Below, one piece after another: positions 60,131 to 64,000 of a stretch of 64,000 nucleotides of DNA. The notes under the pieces were generated by a model, which was not told the origin of the DNA, searched no databases, and was given only the letters and a program-made list of their open reading frames with translations. Both the position numbers and the translations under genes were made by a program. Position 1 is the first letter of the stretch; the number at the start of each line of letters is the position of its first letter. This stretch comes from Streptomyces brasiliensis (GTDB taxonomy: Bacteria; Actinomycetota; Actinomycetes; Streptomycetales; Streptomycetaceae): positions 1 through 64,000 of the forward strand of contig NZ_BMQA01000032.1 of the NCBI RefSeq assembly GCF_014647875.1, written 5' to 3'.

Positions 60131-60738
60131 CCACATCCTTCTCGCACGGCCCCACCGACCCGACCGTCCAGCCGGTCCCCGCCTCCGTCGTCGAGAAGGT
60201 CGACGCCGCCGACACCACCCTCCAGAACCCGAAGTGGGCCGTACTCTCCCTCGGCTCCAACCTCGGCAACCGCCTGGAGACCCTGCAGGGCGCCGTCGAC
60301 GCCATGGAAGACACCCCCGGCGTCCGTATCAAGGCGGTCTCGCCCGTGTACGAGACGGAGCCGTGGGGCGTCGAGCCCGGCAGCCAACCGTCGTACTACA
60401 ACGCGGTCGTGGTCCTGAAGACCACGCTCCCTCCGTCCTCCCTGCTGGAGCGCGCGCACGCCGTCGAGGAGGCCTTCAACCGCGTACGGGACGAGCGCTG
60501 GGGCCCGCGCACCCTCGACGTCGACATCGTCGCGTACGCCGACGTCGTCTCCGACGACCCGCAGCTCACCCTCCCGCACCCGCGCGCCCACGAGCGCGCG
60601 TTCGTGCTGGCGCCCTGGCACGATCTCGACCCCGAGGCGCAGCTGCCCGGCCGGGGCACGGTGGCCGACCTTCTGCACTCCGTCACCCGCGAAGGTGTCG
60701 AAGCCCGCGCGGACCTGGAACTCCGACTGCCCGAGTAG
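60127..60738 (+). CDS. folK: 6-Hydroxymethyl-dihydropterin pyrophosphokinase
   Basis: Transfers pyrophosphate from ATP to hydroxymethyl-dihydropterin, the step before FolP. 203 residues: an N-terminal extension of about 35 residues precedes AVLSLGSNLGNR. The motifs SPVYETEPWG, RDERWGPRTLDVDIV (metal-binding Asp pair) and LPHPRAHERAFVLAPW follow. ATG 60127 overlaps the folB stop by 4 bp, so translation is coupled. Confidence 0.95.
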   Translation: MTTSFSHGPTDPTVQPVPASVVEKVDAADTTLQNPKWAVLSLGSNLGNRLETLQGAVDAMEDTPGVRIKAVSPVYETEPWGVEPGSQPSYYNAVVVLKTTLPPSSLLERAHAVEEAFNRVRDERWGPRTLDVDIVAYADVVSDDPQLTLPHPRAHERAFVLAPWHDLDPEAQLPGRGTVADLLHSVTREGVEARADLELRLPE

Positions 60739-60821
60739 TCGTTAAGGTCGAGACGACCGCGGGACGGGCACACTGGGGTGGGCCGCCGACGACCACAGTG
60801 CGGGGGAGCTGAAGGAACACC

Positions 60822-61310
60822 GTGAAAGAGCTGCGCATCAGGATGCTGGCGGGCGTGTTCGTCGTGGCGGGAGTGCTGTCCTGGGCGGGCGCCCGCCTGT
60901 GGAACTCGGTGGGGACGCTCCCCAGCGTCCCTCTGGCCGCCCCCATCGTCCTCGCGCTGATCGCGGTGGTCCTGCTGTCCACGGCGCTGTCGCTGCGCGC
61001 CCGCCTCAAGGCCCAGCGCGAGCGCCGTCCCGGCGCGAAGGGCGTCGACCCGCTGATGGCCGCCCGCGCGGTCGTCTTCGGCCAGGCCAGCGCCCTGGTG
61101 GCGGCCCTGGTCGCCGGGATGTACGGCGGCACGGGCGTGTTCCTGCTGGAACAGCTGGACATCCCGGCCCGCCGCGACCAGGCCTTCTACGCCGGTTTCT
61201 CAGTGGTGGCGGGCATCGGCGTGATAGCGGCGGCCATCTTCCTGGAGCGGGTATGCAAGCTGCCGGATGACGACGAGCACGATGGGCCGGGGACGGCGCC
61301 GACGATGTGA
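60822..61310 (+). CDS. DUF3180-family membrane protein
   Basis: A 162-residue integral membrane protein with four hydrophobic segments (MLAGVFVVAGVLSWAGARLW; APIVLALIAVVLLSTALSL; ALVAALVAGMYGGTGVFLL; FSVVAGIGVIAAAIFLE) and a short acidic tail. It follows folK in many actinobacteria but has no proven role. GTG 60822 is preceded by AAGGA. It ends 70 bp before the convergent folE gene. Confidence 0.88.
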   Translation: MKELRIRMLAGVFVVAGVLSWAGARLWNSVGTLPSVPLAAPIVLALIAVVLLSTALSLRARLKAQRERRPGAKGVDPLMAARAVVFGQASALVAALVAGMYGGTGVFLLEQLDIPARRDQAFYAGFSVVAGIGVIAAAIFLERVCKLPDDDEHDGPGTAPTM

Positions 61311-61380
61311 GCCGCCAACGGCTCTCACCAGCTGCTTGCTGGGCAGCCCGTACCCCACCAATACCCCACTGACAATCGGG

Positions 61381-61986
61381 TCAGCGCGCCAGTATCAGAC
61401 TCATCGCCTCGGCCCGACTCGTAGCGTCCCGGAGCTGTCCCCGTACAGCCGACGTCGTCGTCTTCGCGCCCGGCTTGCGGATGCCCCGGACCGACATGCA
61501 CATGTGCTCGGCCTCGATGACGACGATCACGCCCCGCGCCTCGAGGATCCGTACGAGGGAGTCGGCGATCTGCGTGGTGAGCCGTTCCTGCACCTGAAGA
61601 CGACGAGCGAACACCTCGACCAGCCGCGCCAGCTTCGACAGCCCTGTGATCTTGCCCGTCTCCGCCGGGATGTACCCCACGTGGGCCACGCCGTGGAATG
61701 GCAGCATGTGGTGCTCGCACAAAGATACGATTTCGATGTCCTTCACCAGGACCATCTCATCGTGCCCGAGGTCGAACGTGGTCGTCAGCACGTCCTCGGG
61801 TTCCTGTGTGAGGCCCACCAGCAACTCGCGATACGCCCGCGCCACTCGCGCCGGCGTGTCCCGGAGGCCCTCGCGGTCCGGGTCCTCGCCGACCGCGATC
61901 AGGAGTTCGCGTACGGCGTTCTCGGCGCGCTTCTCGTCGAACTCGCCGATGGTGCCCTCGCTGTCCAGCGTCACGGGGTCGGTCAT
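61381..61986 (-). CDS. folE: GTP cyclohydrolase I
   Basis: Converts GTP to dihydroneopterin triphosphate, the first step of folate synthesis. 201 residues: zinc ligands in SLCEHHMLPFHG (Cys and His) and AEHMCMSVRG (Cys), active-site stretch GYIPAETGKITGLSKLAR, and QVQERLTTQIADSL. ATG 61986 (MTDPVTL) is the natural start. It lies downstream of ftsH on the same strand but a strong hairpin (62029-62068) separates them. It faces the other fol genes. Confidence 0.96.
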   Translation of the reverse strand: MTDPVTLDSEGTIGEFDEKRAENAVRELLIAVGEDPDREGLRDTPARVARAYRELLVGLTQEPEDVLTTTFDLGHDEMVLVKDIEIVSLCEHHMLPFHGVAHVGYIPAETGKITGLSKLARLVEVFARRLQVQERLTTQIADSLVRILEARGVIVVIEAEHMCMSVRGIRKPGAKTTTSAVRGQLRDATSRAEAMSLILAR

Positions 61987-62028
61987 CTGGTGCCTCGTTC
62001 CTGTGTCTCTCACGTGCGGACATGCGCA

Positions 62029-62068
62029 ATGCCGCGCCCCCCAGGCTAGAACCTGGGGTGCGCGGCAT
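62029..62068 (-). terminator. Hairpin between ftsH and folE
   Basis: A 17-bp stem with one mismatch (62029-62045 with 62052-62068, arms ATGCCGCGCCCCCCAGG and CCTGGGGTGCGCGGCAT) and a 6-nt loop. No U-tract follows. It probably ends most ftsH transcripts and lies about 45 nt before the folE start. Confidence 0.75.
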
Positions 62069-62107
62069 ACATTCCGGGCCCGGTGTGTGGTCGCCGGGCC
62101 GGGCGGG

Positions 62108-64000
62108 TCAGCGCTCGGGGCGGTCCTCCGGGGACTGCTCCGTCAGCGGGGCGGCCTCCGTCGCCGTGGACTTGGCCGTGCTGATCGCCGGCGTCGCGCC
62201 GTTCGCCCCGTTGGTCAGTGCCAGCTCCTTCGGGGAGAGCACCGGCGGGCGGGTGGACGGCGTACGGCGGGAGGAACCGGTCCAGGCGGGCCGGGGCGGC
62301 CGCTTGACGATGGGCGCGAAGACCTCGGCGATCTCCTCCTTGCCCAGGGTCTCCTTCTCGAGAAGGGCCAGGACGAGGTTGTCGAGGACGTCGCGGTTCT
62401 CCACCAGGATCTCCCAGGCTTCGTTGTGCGCGTTCTCGATGAGCTTCTTGACTTCCTCGTCCACCAGTGCGGCGACCTCTTCCGAGTAGTCGCGCTGGTG
62501 AGCCATCTCACGTCCGAGGAACGGCTCGGTGTTGTCGCCGCCGAACTTGATGGCGCCCAGGCGCTCGGTCATGCCGTACTGGGTGACCATCGCGCGGGCG
62601 GTGGCGGTGGCCTTCTCGATGTCGTTCGCGGCGCCCGTGGTCGGGTCGTGGAAGACCAGTTCCTCGGCCGCGCGGCCGCCCAGCATGTAGGCCAGCTGGT
62701 CCAGCATCTCGTTGCGCGTGGTCGAGTACTTGTCCTCGTCCGGAAGCACCATCGTGTAGCCGAGGGCGCGGCCGCGGGACAGGATCGTGATCTTGTGGAC
62801 CGGGTCGGAGTTCGGGGAGGCCGCCGCGACCAGGGCGTGACCGCCCTCGTGGTACGCGGTGATCTTCTTCTCCTTGTCCGACATGATCCGGGTCCGCTTC
62901 TGCGGGCCCGCGACCACGCGGTCGATCGCCTCGTCGAGCATCTGGTTGTCGATGAGCTTCTTGTCGCTGCGGGCCGTGAGCAGGGCGGCCTCGTTGAGGA
63001 CGTTGCTCAGGTCCGCGCCGGTGAAGCCCGGGGTGCGGCGCGCGACGGCGGACAGGTCGACGTCGGGGGCGACCGGCTTGCCCTTCTGGTGGACCTTGAG
63101 GATCTCCAGACGGCCCTGCATGTCCGGGCGGTCGACCGCGATCTGGCGGTCGAAGCGGCCGGGGCGCAGGAGGGCCGGGTCGAGGATGTCCGGTCGGTTG
63201 GTCGCGGCGATCAGGATCACGCCGCCCTTGACGTCGAAGCCGTCCATCTCGACGAGCAGCTGGTTCAGGGTCTGCTCGCGCTCGTCGTGACCGCCGCCGA
63301 GGCCGGCGCCGCGGTGGCGGCCGACCGCGTCGATCTCGTCGACGAAGACGATCGCCGGCGCGTTGGCCTTGGCCTGCTCGAAGAGGTCACGGACTCGGGA
63401 GGCACCGACACCGACGAACATCTCGACGAAGTCGGAACCGGAGATCGAGTAGAACGGGACCCCTGCCTCGCCGGCGACGGCACGCGCGAGGAGCGTCTTG
63501 CCGGTGCCGGGCGGGCCGTAGAGCAGCACTCCCTTGGGGATCTTGGCACCGACGGCCTGGAACTTCGCGGGCTCCTGGAGGAACTCCTTGATCTCGTGGA
63601 GCTCCTCGACGGCCTCGTCCGCGCCGGCGACGTCGGTGAACGTGGTCTTGGGGGTGTCCTTGGTGATGAGCTTGGCCTTGGACTTCCCGAAGTTCATGAC
63701 CCGGGAGCCGCCGCCCTGCATCTGGTTCATCAGGAACAGGAAGACGACCACGATCAGGACGAAGGGCAGCAGCGAGAGCAGGACGCCCACGAAGGGGTTC
63801 TGCTTGGACGGCGAGACCGTGTAGCCGTCCGGGATCTGCTTCTGCTCGAACTTGGTCTGCAGGGTGCCGGCGATGGTCACGCCCTGGTCGCCGATGTAGC
63901 TCGCCTGGATCTTCGAGCTGCCGTCGACCTTCTGACCGTCCTTGAGCGTGACCTTGACGGTCTGCTCGTCACCGGTGGTGAGCTTGGCCGACTGCACGCG
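62108..64000 (-). CDS. ftsH: ATP-dependent zinc metalloprotease FtsH (5' end beyond the window)
   Basis: Membrane-bound AAA+ protease that degrades misfolded membrane and regulatory proteins. At least 630 codons are visible and the frame stays open to the window edge, so the start lies outside. Seen are the periplasmic domain, the second membrane segment (PFVGVLLSLLPFVLIVVVFLFLMN), Walker A GPPGTGKT, Walker B IVFVDEIDA, the second region of homology and the zinc motif HEGGH, with a third ligand Asp in the region after GGRAAEE. The C-terminal 70 residues are a low-complexity tail. Confidence 0.96.
   Translation of the reverse strand, partial: RVQSAKLTTGDEQTVKVTLKDGQKVDGSSKIQASYIGDQGVTIAGTLQTKFEQKQIPDGYTVSPSKQNPFVGVLLSLLPFVLIVVVFLFLMNQMQGGGSRVMNFGKSKAKLITKDTPKTTFTDVAGADEAVEELHEIKEFLQEPAKFQAVGAKIPKGVLLYGPPGTGKTLLARAVAGEAGVPFYSISGSDFVEMFVGVGASRVRDLFEQAKANAPAIVFVDEIDAVGRHRGAGLGGGHDEREQTLNQLLVEMDGFDVKGGVILIAATNRPDILDPALLRPGRFDRQIAVDRPDMQGRLEILKVHQKGKPVAPDVDLSAVARRTPGFTGADLSNVLNEAALLTARSDKKLIDNQMLDEAIDRVVAGPQKRTRIMSDKEKKITAYHEGGHALVAAASPNSDPVHKITILSRGRALGYTMVLPDEDKYSTTRNEMLDQLAYMLGGRAAEELVFHDPTTGAANDIEKATATARAMVTQYGMTERLGAIKFGGDNTEPFLGREMAHQRDYSEEVAALVDEEVKKLIENAHNEAWEILVENRDVLDNLVLALLEKETLGKEEIAEVFAPIVKRPPRPAWTGSSRRTPSTRPPVLSPKELALTNGANGATPAISTAKSTATEAAPLTEQSPEDRPER

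Noticed and set aside
61311..61380. Search for a terminator or RNA gene between the DUF3180 gene and folE
   Set aside because: The 70 bp contain no stable hairpin or tRNA-like structure that I can support.

Overview
The window is a Streptomyces chromosome segment. GC content is very high, third codon positions are almost always G or C, many starts are GTG, and the gene order (trpS, ilvD, radA-disA, mutY, sigE-cseABC, clpC, lsr2, coaX-nadC-nadB-panC, a lone nuoD, an mprF-like gene, folP-folB-folK, folE, ftsH) matches, as far as I remember it, the conserved core region around SCO3334 to SCO3404 of S. coelicolor. I see no rRNA, tRNA, CRISPR array, insertion sequence, integrase or attachment site. 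This is core chromosome, and most novelty lies in regulation and in small or fused genes.

Layout. 0-8.5 kb: an inducible tryptophanyl-tRNA synthetase behind a Trp-Trp leader peptide with a full set of alternative hairpins; a GlxA-type regulator divergent from a cysteine hydrolase; proC; a two-gene ABC exporter with a leaderless-type promoter; a methyltransferase; a membrane protein; and tandem SH3-like proteins. 8.5-18 kb: a receptor-like Ser/Thr kinase with a beta-propeller sensor, ilvD, a TetR regulator coupled to a TIM-barrel isomerase, a Ppx/GppA phosphatase, and a large protein that joins sigma-like, zinc-finger, transmembrane, BACON and Pro/Thr-rich parts. 18-27 kb: radA-disA (DNA integrity, c-di-AMP), mutY, and the cell-envelope stress operon sigE-cseA-cseB-cseC. 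27-32 kb: VOC and AraC genes, an MFS exporter divergent from its TetR regulator with three copies of one 21-bp element, an M23 peptidase with a long leader, a gene-poor stretch of about 0.9 kb, and a secreted acid phosphatase. 32-38.5 kb: clpC, an SCO3374-type protein, lsr2, an ArgA-type acetyltransferase, a BlaI-type repressor and a 59-residue membrane protein. 38.5-44.2 kb: a tightly packed NAD and pantothenate/CoA operon (DUF2520 dehydrogenase-like gene, a 40-codon ORF, panC, nadB, nadC, coaX). 44-54 kb: a threonine-aldolase-like enzyme, an ArsR-type regulator with a 29-bp palindrome, a NarL-type two-component pair, a MidA-type methyltransferase facing an orphan nuoD, and two PH-domain membrane proteins. 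54-64 kb: a coiled-coil membrane protein, an esterase divergent from an mprF-like aminoacyl-lipid synthase, the folate genes, and the 3' part of ftsH.

Together the genes serve envelope homeostasis (SigE/CseABC, M23 hydrolase, MprF/esterase, PH proteins, FtsH, ClpC), nucleotide signalling and DNA repair (DisA, RadA, MutY), and cofactor supply (NAD, CoA, folate). The most notable points are the trpS attenuator, the sigma/BACON fusion, the MidA-NuoD pair (with the methyl-acceptor Arg of mitochondrial NDUFS2 conserved in the NuoD), the mprF/esterase pair, the 40-codon ORF with 4-nt overlaps at both ends, and a recurring leaderless promoter layout.
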